Assembly: GCA_038240075.1 (NCBI GenBank)
Contig: JBBSEC010000019.1
Span: 1 to 47,907 of the forward strand
Length of the DNA: 47,907 nucleotides
From: DATBAK01 sp038240075
Lineage (GTDB): Bacteria; Actinomycetota; Acidimicrobiia; IMCC26256; PALSA-610
Direction: 5' to 3'
Positions 41,891 through 47,907 of the stretch are shown here, in pieces (position 1 is the first letter of the stretch; every line of letters starts with the position of its first letter). The notes under the pieces were generated by a model, which was given only the letters and a program-made list of their open reading frames with translations, made no database searches and was not told the origin of the DNA. The position numbers were made by a program, and so were the translations under genes.

Positions 41891-41950
41891 AGGGCACGGG
41901 AGACCCGACTCCGGGTGTAACTCCCGTTTGGTGGGAGGTGTCGTACGACC

Positions 41951-44515
41951 ATGGAAACCTCGTGTCCAGGCTGCGGTGCAGTCAGTCATACGGGTACTCA
42001 TGCGGCCTGCCCGACCTGTGGGCTCGAGCTCGGCGGTCGCGAAGCCAACGAGCTGCGCCGGCTCGCCGGCCAACTGAGCGAGCTCGACCGTGAGCTCTGG
42101 ACCATGGGCGAACGCCGCCAGCAGGTGGCCGTCGAGCTGAGCAACCGCCGGTGGGTCGCAACGGGTGGCGCCGAGGGACCGCTTGCGTGGGGAACTGCGA
42201 CCGATTCCGGTCGGGCGCGTCCGCCGGTGCCCCTGCCGCTCCCGCCGCGTCCGCGGCAGCCTCGGCAACCGCAGCCGGCGACGGCAGAGTGGTCGGTCGA
42301 CCGGGTGCGCTCCGTGTTGCTCTGGGTCGGCGCGGCGCTGCTGAGCGCGTCGGCGTTGACGTTCACGACCGTCGCCTGGGCCCGCCTCGGGAACAGCGGT
42401 CGGGCGCTGCTGCTCGCCGGAGTGACGGCGTTGTGCGTGACCGGCGCCGTCGGGCTGCGCCGGCGACTTCCGGCAACCGCGGAGGCGTTCACCGCGCTCT
42501 CGATCGCGCTGGCCGTCATCGACTGGCAGGCGTTGCGCCGCGCGGGTCTGACCGCAGGCACGTCGACAACGGCATCGTGGGCGATCGGCTTGTTCGTCGT
42601 CTCGATGTTCGCGTTCGGTCTCGGCACGGTGGTCGGCCGGCGCGCCAGCCGCGCGGCGGTCGGGCTCCTCGTCCCGCTCGGCCTCGAGCTCGCGGTCTCG
42701 ACGGTCGCCGGCGCGCCGTGGAGCGCCGCGCTCGGCTTCGCGTTGATCGCAGCCGCGGCGGCGAGCGCGTGGCGGCTCGTGGACGCCGACGAACACCGTG
42801 TGGCGCGCGCCGCGCTCGTGCTCCACATCGTGACGACCTGGTCGCTCGCGGCAGTCCTCGTCTTGATCGCGGCCGTCGAGGCCCGCACGTTCGCGGGAGC
42901 GCTCGCGCCCGCGGCCGTGACACTGACGCTGACGCTCGCACCGTTGGCGGGCTTGCGCCGCGACACGGAGTCCGGCGTCTTCGACCTCCTTGCGACCACC
43001 GTGTGCGCGGCGACGTCGGCCGCCATCGTCGTGGTGGCATCGACGGCGTTCGGGCCGCAGGGTCTGCTGGCCTGGGCGACGGTCGTGGCGGCCGCCGGGG
43101 TGGCGCTCGCACCCTCGCTGCCGAGGCGTTGGACGATGCCCGCGTGCTACGCGGGAATCGCGTTCGGCATCGCCGGCCTCACGACCGGCGTGATCGCGGC
43201 ACTGGCCGCGATCTTCGGACCGCTCTCGTGGTTGAGCGACGCGTGGCACGGCTCGCTCGCCGTGCCCGCGCGCACGGTGTTCGCAGGCCCGCACCCGACC
43301 GCAACGTGGCAGTCGGGCTGGCCCGCGGTCGTCGCCCTGGTTGTGACCATGCTGGCGGTCGGAGCCGTCGCGGTGCCGACGCGCAAGCGACGCGCGCTCG
43401 TGTCCGGGCGCGGGGCAGTCGGCAGCGTTGCGACGACCGCCGCCCTGGCCGTGTGCGTCGCGCCGGTGATCGCGGGTGCATCGGTAGCGGTCGCCTGCGC
43501 GACCGCCGCCGTTGCCCTCAGCGGGTTGCTGCTCGGAGCGGCCGTGCTCGACCGTTCGCGGCCGAACCTCGCGGCGGCGGTGCTCCCGGTCGCGATCGCG
43601 CCCGCCATCGCGCTGACCGGCTGGGCCGCGCTGACGACGACGGCATCCGTCGTCGTGCTCGCGCTCGGCTCCGTCGTCGCGCTGCTCGCGACGGCGATCG
43701 CGGCGTCGGATCGCACGCGGAGCCCGCTGGGCGCGCTCGGCGGAGCAACGGCGATCGCGCTCGCAGGGGTCGCGACCTCCGCGTCGGGAAGCGCGCCGGC
43801 CACCGCCGGCTTTGCGATCGCCGGCGCGGCCGCGCTCGTGGTGTTGGCCGGTACCCATGGGCGGGAGCACGCGCCGGAAGGTCTCCCGCTCGAGGTCGTG
43901 GGCGCATCCGGGTTCGTCGTGGGTGCCGCGATCGCCGCCCAGCAGACGCCGTGGCTCGCGGGAACGTTCACCGTGCTCGTCCCGGTATTGGCCCTCGCGG
44001 CACTGCGGCGGGACCGGCGCGTCGTGTACTCCGTCGCCGCGGGTGCGGCCGCGCTCGGAGCCACGTGGGCGTGGCTCGCCGCCGCGAACGTGACGACGGT
44101 CGAGGCGTACACCGCGCCGGCCGCGGCCGTCGCGCTCGGCGCCGGCCTGCTCGCCTGGCGCCGTGGTCCCGCCCGTTCGTGGCCCGCGCTCGGACCCGCG
44201 ATCGTACTCGGGCTCGGCCCGACGCTCATGATCGGCATCGCGCACGACGACACCATCCGCACGATCATCGCCGCGGCCATCGCATTCGCAATCGTCGCGT
44301 TCGGCGCATGGAAGCAACTGCAGGCACCGCTCGTGCTCGGCTCCACAGCACTGGTGACGTTGACGGTGAACACGTTCGGGCCCGAGATCGCGCGGCTGCC
44401 CCGCTGGCTTCCCCCCGCCGTGATCGGGCTCCTGCTCATGTGGATCGGTGCGACGTTCGAGACCCGCCGCGACCGCGCGAGGAGCGCGACCCAACACCTC
44501 ATGCACCTCGGCTGA
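41951..44515 (+). CDS. Large polytopic membrane protein with zinc ribbon (SCO7613-like)
   Basis: 854 residues. An N-terminal zinc ribbon with Cys5, Cys8, Cys20 and Cys23 (CPGCG...CPTCG) is followed by a predicted helical region (EANELRRLAGQLSELDRELW), a Pro-rich linker (PPVPLPLPPRPRQPRQPQPA) and then some 20 or more hydrophobic helices rich in Ala, Val and Leu up to the end. This architecture occurs in actinobacterial SCO7613-type membrane proteins, whose function is not known. No catalytic motif is visible. Convergent with the aspartyl-tRNA synthetase gene. Confidence 0.8.
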   Translation: METSCPGCGAVSHTGTHAACPTCGLELGGREANELRRLAGQLSELDRELWTMGERRQQVAVELSNRRWVATGGAEGPLAWGTATDSGRARPPVPLPLPPRPRQPRQPQPATAEWSVDRVRSVLLWVGAALLSASALTFTTVAWARLGNSGRALLLAGVTALCVTGAVGLRRRLPATAEAFTALSIALAVIDWQALRRAGLTAGTSTTASWAIGLFVVSMFAFGLGTVVGRRASRAAVGLLVPLGLELAVSTVAGAPWSAALGFALIAAAAASAWRLVDADEHRVARAALVLHIVTTWSLAAVLVLIAAVEARTFAGALAPAAVTLTLTLAPLAGLRRDTESGVFDLLATTVCAATSAAIVVVASTAFGPQGLLAWATVVAAAGVALAPSLPRRWTMPACYAGIAFGIAGLTTGVIAALAAIFGPLSWLSDAWHGSLAVPARTVFAGPHPTATWQSGWPAVVALVVTMLAVGAVAVPTRKRRALVSGRGAVGSVATTAALAVCVAPVIAGASVAVACATAAVALSGLLLGAAVLDRSRPNLAAAVLPVAIAPAIALTGWAALTTTASVVVLALGSVVALLATAIAASDRTRSPLGALGGATAIALAGVATSASGSAPATAGFAIAGAAALVVLAGTHGREHAPEGLPLEVVGASGFVVGAAIAAQQTPWLAGTFTVLVPVLALAALRRDRRVVYSVAAGAAALGATWAWLAAANVTTVEAYTAPAAAVALGAGLLAWRRGPARSWPALGPAIVLGLGPTLMIGIAHDDTIRTIIAAAIAFAIVAFGAWKQLQAPLVLGSTALVTLTVNTFGPEIARLPRWLPPAVIGLLLMWIGATFETRRDRARSATQHLMHLG

Positions 44516-44540
44516 CGGGCGCGCGCGGCGCGTCGTCGTA

Positions 44541-45836
44541 CTACGGCGTCAGCCGGTTGATGTCTCGCGGGAACATCGTCACCTGGCGCACATTGGGCGC
44601 ACCGACCACCCGTGCCGTCCAGCGTTCGAGCCCGATCGCGAACCCGCCGTGCGGCGGCATGCCGCAACGGAACGCTTCGAGGTAGCCATCGAGCGCGTCG
44701 CGCGCGCTCGCGTCGACCACCGCCACGTAGTCGTCGTAGCGATGCAGGCGCTGGCCGCCGGTGACGAGCTCGATGCCGCGGAAGATCAGGTCGAAGCTGT
44801 TCGAGAACTCGGGCCGACCGGGTTCGGGGTGCGTGTAGAAGGGCCGTTTCGCCATCGGGTAGCCCTCGACGAACAGGAAGTCGGAGCCGTGCTCGGCGAG
44901 TGCCCACTCGCCGAGCCAGCGTTCGTGCGCCGGCGCGAGGTCGGGCTCGCCCACGATCTCCTCGCCGGTGATGGACTCCAACCACAGCTGCGCGTCACGA
45001 AAGTGAATGCGCGGGATCTCGGCCGGCACGCGTGGAAGGTCGATCGCAAGGAGCTCGACCGCCGCCGCGGCCCGCTCCTGGATCGTGGCAACCATCCCCG
45101 CGAGCACCGATCGCAGCACCGCTTCGACGTCGCGATGGTCGTCGATGAACCCGAGCTCGGCGTCGAGCGACACGTACTCCGCAAGGTGCCGCGCGGTGTC
45201 GTGCGGCTCCGCGCGGAACACGGGCCCGGTCTCGTAGACGCGCTCGAACACGCCGACCATGACCTGCTTGTAGAGCTGCGGGCTCTGGGCGAGGTACGCG
45301 GGGCGACCGAAGTAGTCGAGCCCGAAGACGTTCGCGCCGCTCTCGGTCGCGGCACCGACGATCTTCGGTGTCTGGATCTCGGTGAAGCCCAGGCCGTCGA
45401 GCGTCGAACGGAAACCGGCGAGCGAGGCGGCGGAGATCGCAAGCGCGGCGCGGATGCGGGGATGGCGCAGCGACACCGCCGCATGGTCCAGCAGCGAAGG
45501 AAGCGTTGCGTTGAGCTCGGGCCGCCGCATCTCGAACGGCGGTGCCGCGACCGACGCTCCGAGCAGCGTGATCACGGGTGCGTGCAGCTCGACACCCGCG
45601 GGCGCCTGTGGCGACGCGACGACGGTTCCCTCGATCGCGACGACCGTCTCGGGAAAGAGCTCTGCCGCGTCGCGGCGGACGGACTCGTCGGTGATCACGA
45701 CCTGCGCGACACCAGTGGCGTCGCGCAGGAGCAGGAACGAGAGATTCGCAAGATGGCGTTGGTGGTGCACCCATCCGGCGATCCGCACGCGTTCACCGGC
45801 ACACGACGCGAGATCACGAGTCATGGTCCGTTGCAT
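44541..45836 (-). CDS. aspS2: Aspartyl-tRNA synthetase, archaeal/eukaryotic type (AspRS2)
   Basis: 431 residues, far shorter than the bacterial-type AspRS of about 590 because the GAD domain is missing. N-terminal OB-fold (RVRIAGWVHHQRHLANLSFL) and class II core: motif 2 region VYETGPVFRAEPHDTARHLA, the Asp-site loop FEFSNSFD-like GRPEFSNSFDLIFRGIELVT with GGQRLHRYDDY, and motif 3 GGFAIGLERW. Such enzymes often charge both tRNA-Asp and tRNA-Asn, the latter then amidated by GatCAB. The ATG at 45836 has CGGGAGG 8 bases upstream. Expression is controlled by the T-box leader immediately upstream. Confidence 0.9.
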   Translation of the reverse strand: MQRTMTRDLASCAGERVRIAGWVHHQRHLANLSFLLLRDATGVAQVVITDESVRRDAAELFPETVVAIEGTVVASPQAPAGVELHAPVITLLGASVAAPPFEMRRPELNATLPSLLDHAAVSLRHPRIRAALAISAASLAGFRSTLDGLGFTEIQTPKIVGAATESGANVFGLDYFGRPAYLAQSPQLYKQVMVGVFERVYETGPVFRAEPHDTARHLAEYVSLDAELGFIDDHRDVEAVLRSVLAGMVATIQERAAAAVELLAIDLPRVPAEIPRIHFRDAQLWLESITGEEIVGEPDLAPAHERWLGEWALAEHGSDFLFVEGYPMAKRPFYTHPEPGRPEFSNSFDLIFRGIELVTGGQRLHRYDDYVAVVDASARDALDGYLEAFRCGMPPHGGFAIGLERWTARVVGAPNVRQVTMFPRDINRLTP

Positions 45837-46018
45837 CAGTGGCACCTCCCGTCTCGACCGGTTCCCTGGTCGTGCGGGCGGGAGGGTGTCCCACGGTGCC
45901 ACCGCACTTCGCCGCGCCCGGGGGCGGCGGCCTCATTCGTCGCGCACAGCTCGGGGGTGTCAGGCCGTCGTCGCTGCGCCGACCACCGTAGTGAACCGGC
46001 CGAGCCGCGACACTCGAG
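45837..46018 (-). promoter_or_regulatory. T-box riboswitch (translational type) in the aspS2 leader
   Basis: Read on the minus strand. Antisequestrator: stem A1 GTGCGG (45907-45902) with CCGCAC (45877-45872), the 7-base bulge TGGCACC (45901-45895) that matches the T-box UGGN-ACC consensus, then stem A2 GTGGGA (45894-45889) with TCCCGC (45883-45878) around a CACCC loop. The alternative pairing is CCTCCCG (45885-45879) with the CGGGAGG ribosome site (45851-45845), a perfect 7-base anti-Shine-Dalgarno. The bulge base C pairs with discriminator G73 of tRNA-Asp or tRNA-Asn. A candidate stem I spans 46018-45950 (CTCG-A-GTGTC with GACAC-CCC-CGAG) and contains GACGAC (45972-45967), a possible Asp specifier. 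A GC-rich stem III lies between. Confidence 0.85.
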
Positions 46019-46068
46019 TTCGGGCCGCGCCCGCCGTCTCCGCCGTGTTGCGGCCGGCGAGAACCCGG

Positions 46069-46074
46069 TAACGT
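46069..46074 (+). promoter_or_regulatory. Putative -10 box for the gene at 46081 (leaderless)
   Basis: TAACGT, exactly 6 bases before the ATG at 46081. Confidence 0.45.
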
Positions 46075-46080
46075 GCCGCG

Positions 46081-46542
46081 ATGAGGCGGTCCGAATGGCT
46101 CGTGAGAGTCGTGCTCGTCTTCTGCGTGGTCTACGGAGCGATCGCGATCCAGGACCGCGGGCACGAGAAGTTCCCCTTCTTCGCGTGGGATCTCTTCTCG
46201 ACCGTGCCCAAACAGCACAACGCCGACTACTCCGTCCGGATCCTTCAGGCCGACGGTCTGAGGGTGCCGCTGCCCGTGTACTTCGAGCAGACGCAGCTGT
46301 ACCAGCCACTGAAAGAAGGCCAGGGGTACCACGCGCTCCAGCTGCTCGGGCAGGTGACCGCAAAGGGCGATGCGCTCCGTGCCGCGATCCTGCGTAAGCG
46401 GTTCGAGCAGACGTACCTCAGCAACGTCCTGTCACACGTTCGCTACCAGTTGGTGCGGCGCATCTTCGACATCCGGACCCGGGTCGAATGCCTGCACTGC
46501 TTCATCAGCGAAAAGGTCATCGGCACCTACTCGACGCGTTAG
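46081..46542 (+). CDS. Single-pass membrane protein of unknown function
   Basis: 153 residues. One N-terminal hydrophobic segment (LVRVVLVFCVVYGAIAI) and a soluble remainder with FFAWDLFSTVPKQHNADYSV and a CxxC pair near the C-terminus (ECLHCFISEK). The segment FFAWDLFSTVP resembles short proteins found next to HTTM-type membrane proteins; the gene 18 bases downstream may be such a protein. No firm family assignment. Confidence 0.6.
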   Translation: MRRSEWLVRVVLVFCVVYGAIAIQDRGHEKFPFFAWDLFSTVPKQHNADYSVRILQADGLRVPLPVYFEQTQLYQPLKEGQGYHALQLLGQVTAKGDALRAAILRKRFEQTYLSNVLSHVRYQLVRRIFDIRTRVECLHCFISEKVIGTYSTR

Positions 46543-46560
46543 CGGAGACACCAAGACACC

Positions 46561-47613
46561 ATGGCGCAGGATGCAACCTCGCGGTCGCGGGCCACGGAAC
46601 CCGTTCTCACGCGGTTCCTGGAACGACGGCTCTGGAGCACCGACTCGCAGTCGACGCTGCACGACTCCGTCGCGTTCCAACGGCGCTCGTACGAGCGCGC
46701 GACCACGATCGTTCGCGTCTTCTACGGCCTGAGCATTCTCTGGGCCGTGCAGACGATCGCGGCCTGGCCCGCGTACGCGCGGCTGCAGCAGGCCCATCCG
46801 TTGTGGCCGGCGCACTGGTGGTTCGACTGGTTCAGCGTGCGCAACGGAGTCAACCTGATCTTCTGGGCGTATCTCGGCACGAGCATCGTGGTCGCGCTCG
46901 TTCCCGAGCAACGCCTGGCCCGCATCGCGTACTCATTCGCGCTGCTGCAGTACATGGCCTTCGTCAACGGCTTCGACAAGATCAACGCCAACCTGCACGG
47001 CTGGTTCTTCGTGAGCGTGTTCCTGATCTTCCTTCCGCGCGGTCCCTGGCCCGGCCAGCGTCGGGTCGCCACCCGTCAGTACTTCCTGACCGTGATCTGG
47101 GCGACGCAGGTCACCGTGCTGCTCTTCTACTCCTTGACCGGCATCTGGAAGATCCACGACGGCTTCTTCGACCTGATCCACGGCAAGACCGGTGTCTTCA
47201 GCTTCAACGCGTTCTCGTACATCGTCGCGAGCAGCCTGTTCCGAACCAACATCGACACCGTCCTCGGGCACTACTTCGCCAAGACCGTGTTCGTCGGTTG
47301 GGTGCTGTTCATCGGAACGATGTATCTCGAGAGCTCGTCGCTGATCATCGCGTTCCGGCCGCGCCTCCAGCGCTTGTGGGGCATTGGTCTGATCCTCTTC
47401 CACGTCGGCACGCAGCTCGTGATGGGGTTCACCTTCCCGCAGAACATCGCGCTGGTCGGGCTCCTCCTCGTGGCGTCGCCGTTCGCGCCCGATCGCGTCC
47501 GGTTCAAAGACGCATTCTTCGATCTTCCCTGGGTCCACCTCATCTCGCGGCGGATCGCGGTCCTGCGCCGCCGCAGCACGCAAGCTCGCGCGTTCGCGCC
47601 CGCATCGGAGTGA
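46561..47613 (+). CDS. Multi-pass membrane protein, possibly HTTM-like
   Basis: 350 residues with about seven or eight membrane helices. Key segments: IVRVFYGLSILWAVQTIAAW, a stretch around WWFDWFSVRNGVNLIFWAYL, the DKINANLHGWFFVSVFLIFL helix and LLFYSLTGIWKIHDGFFDLI, where the conserved-looking SLTGIWKIHDG resembles the HTTM (vitamin K-dependent carboxylase-like) family. The resemblance is weak and by eye only. It forms an operon with the preceding gene. Confidence 0.6.
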   Translation: MAQDATSRSRATEPVLTRFLERRLWSTDSQSTLHDSVAFQRRSYERATTIVRVFYGLSILWAVQTIAAWPAYARLQQAHPLWPAHWWFDWFSVRNGVNLIFWAYLGTSIVVALVPEQRLARIAYSFALLQYMAFVNGFDKINANLHGWFFVSVFLIFLPRGPWPGQRRVATRQYFLTVIWATQVTVLLFYSLTGIWKIHDGFFDLIHGKTGVFSFNAFSYIVASSLFRTNIDTVLGHYFAKTVFVGWVLFIGTMYLESSSLIIAFRPRLQRLWGIGLILFHVGTQLVMGFTFPQNIALVGLLLVASPFAPDRVRFKDAFFDLPWVHLISRRIAVLRRRSTQARAFAPASE

Positions 47614-47641
47614 GGTCTGGACCCGAGGGATCGGGTCCGCC

Positions 47642-47647
47642 TAGCGT
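47642..47647 (+). promoter_or_regulatory. Putative -10 box for the cupredoxin gene
   Basis: TAGCGT with a TGGACC -35-like box 18 bases upstream (47618-47623). The gap to the ATG at 47685 leaves room for the AGGGG ribosome site at 47671-47675, so this is a leadered promoter. Confidence 0.35.
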
Positions 47648-47684
47648 GGTGGGATCGATCGACCAAGTCGAGGGGCGTAGGCAC

Positions 47685-47907
47685 ATGGGAAATCGAACGT
47701 TTGGTCGCGTTGCCGCGGGATGTGCCGCCGTCGCGATGTCGGTGGCGCTGCTGTTCGGAGCCGTCGGAGTCACGACCGCGTCGGCCGCGCGGCCTGCGGC
47801 GAAGAAGCCGCCGCACACCGTCAGCATCTCGAACTTCCAGTTCGTACCCAAGACCCTGACGGTCGCCGTGGGCACCAAGGTGACCTGGACCAACAACGAC
47901 ACCACCG
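47685..47907 (+). CDS. Secreted cupredoxin domain protein (5' part, cut by window end)
   Basis: Only the first 74 residues are present. A signal peptide (AAGCAAVAMSVALLFGAVGV, cleavage likely after TTASA) precedes VSISNFQFVPKTLTVAVGTK and VTWTNNDTT, the start of a plastocyanin/amicyanin-like blue copper domain; the expected His after TNNDTT lies beyond the window. AGGGG lies 9 bases before the ATG. Predicted to carry electrons or bind copper outside the cell. Confidence 0.85.
   Translation, partial: MGNRTFGRVAAGCAAVAMSVALLFGAVGVTTASAARPAAKKPPHTVSISNFQFVPKTLTVAVGTKVTWTNNDTT

Overview
This is high-GC, gene-dense chromosomal DNA from an actinobacterium. A WhiB regulator, GlnE adenylyltransferase, a GlnR-type regulator, a GlnA2-type glutamine synthetase, a SufR-type regulator, tandem ArsA-like ATPases beside whiB, and an SCO7613-type membrane protein support this. 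Codon and gene style fit a deep-branching group such as Acidimicrobiia, but that placement is inference. Genes sit on both strands in short operons. No gap between genes exceeds about 300 bases; the longest (977-1207) shows nothing I can name.

Layout. 41-976: sigma-70 factor. 1208-3173: ABM-domain protein and Tat-exported flavin amine oxidase. 3178-9137 (minus): NAD synthetase, a decayed EamA transporter, two ferritin-like proteins, an unknown protein and a serine hydrolase. 9213-19747: nitrogen assimilation (glnE, adenylylatable GSI, GSII, GlnA2-type GS, GlnR-like regulator), interrupted by a serine hydrolase, a GT-C glycosyltransferase and the relic of a tyrosine recombinase. 19749-23741: 50-residue membrane protein, RidA, papain-like protease, compact fused xanthine-dehydrogenase-like protein and a thioredoxin-like lipoprotein. 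23745-26139: Fe-S divergon (IscA-type carrier, SufR-like regulator, Mrp). 26155-29649: ABC exporter, MBL-fold hydrolase and NUDIX protein. 29703-32889: selA-selB. 32871-37615: DUF3467 protein, WhiB, NfeD-like protein lacking its protease dyad, two ArsA/Get3-like ATPases and a lone receiver. 37632-41890: CysQ-like phosphatase, tRNA-Pro(CGG), YdeI-like protein, AraC regulator, DUF1059, VOC protein, alpha/beta hydrolase and a secreted protein. 41951-47907: SCO7613-like membrane protein, archaeal-type aspartyl-tRNA synthetase under a T-box, two membrane proteins and a partial cupredoxin.

The strongest non-coding signal is a translational T-box leader in front of the aspartyl-tRNA synthetase, with a complete antisequestrator fold and a 7-base anti-Shine-Dalgarno. 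A second window-wide signal is a TANNNT -10 box 6-8 bases before the start codon in at least 14 genes, which points to widespread leaderless transcription and settles several start codons.
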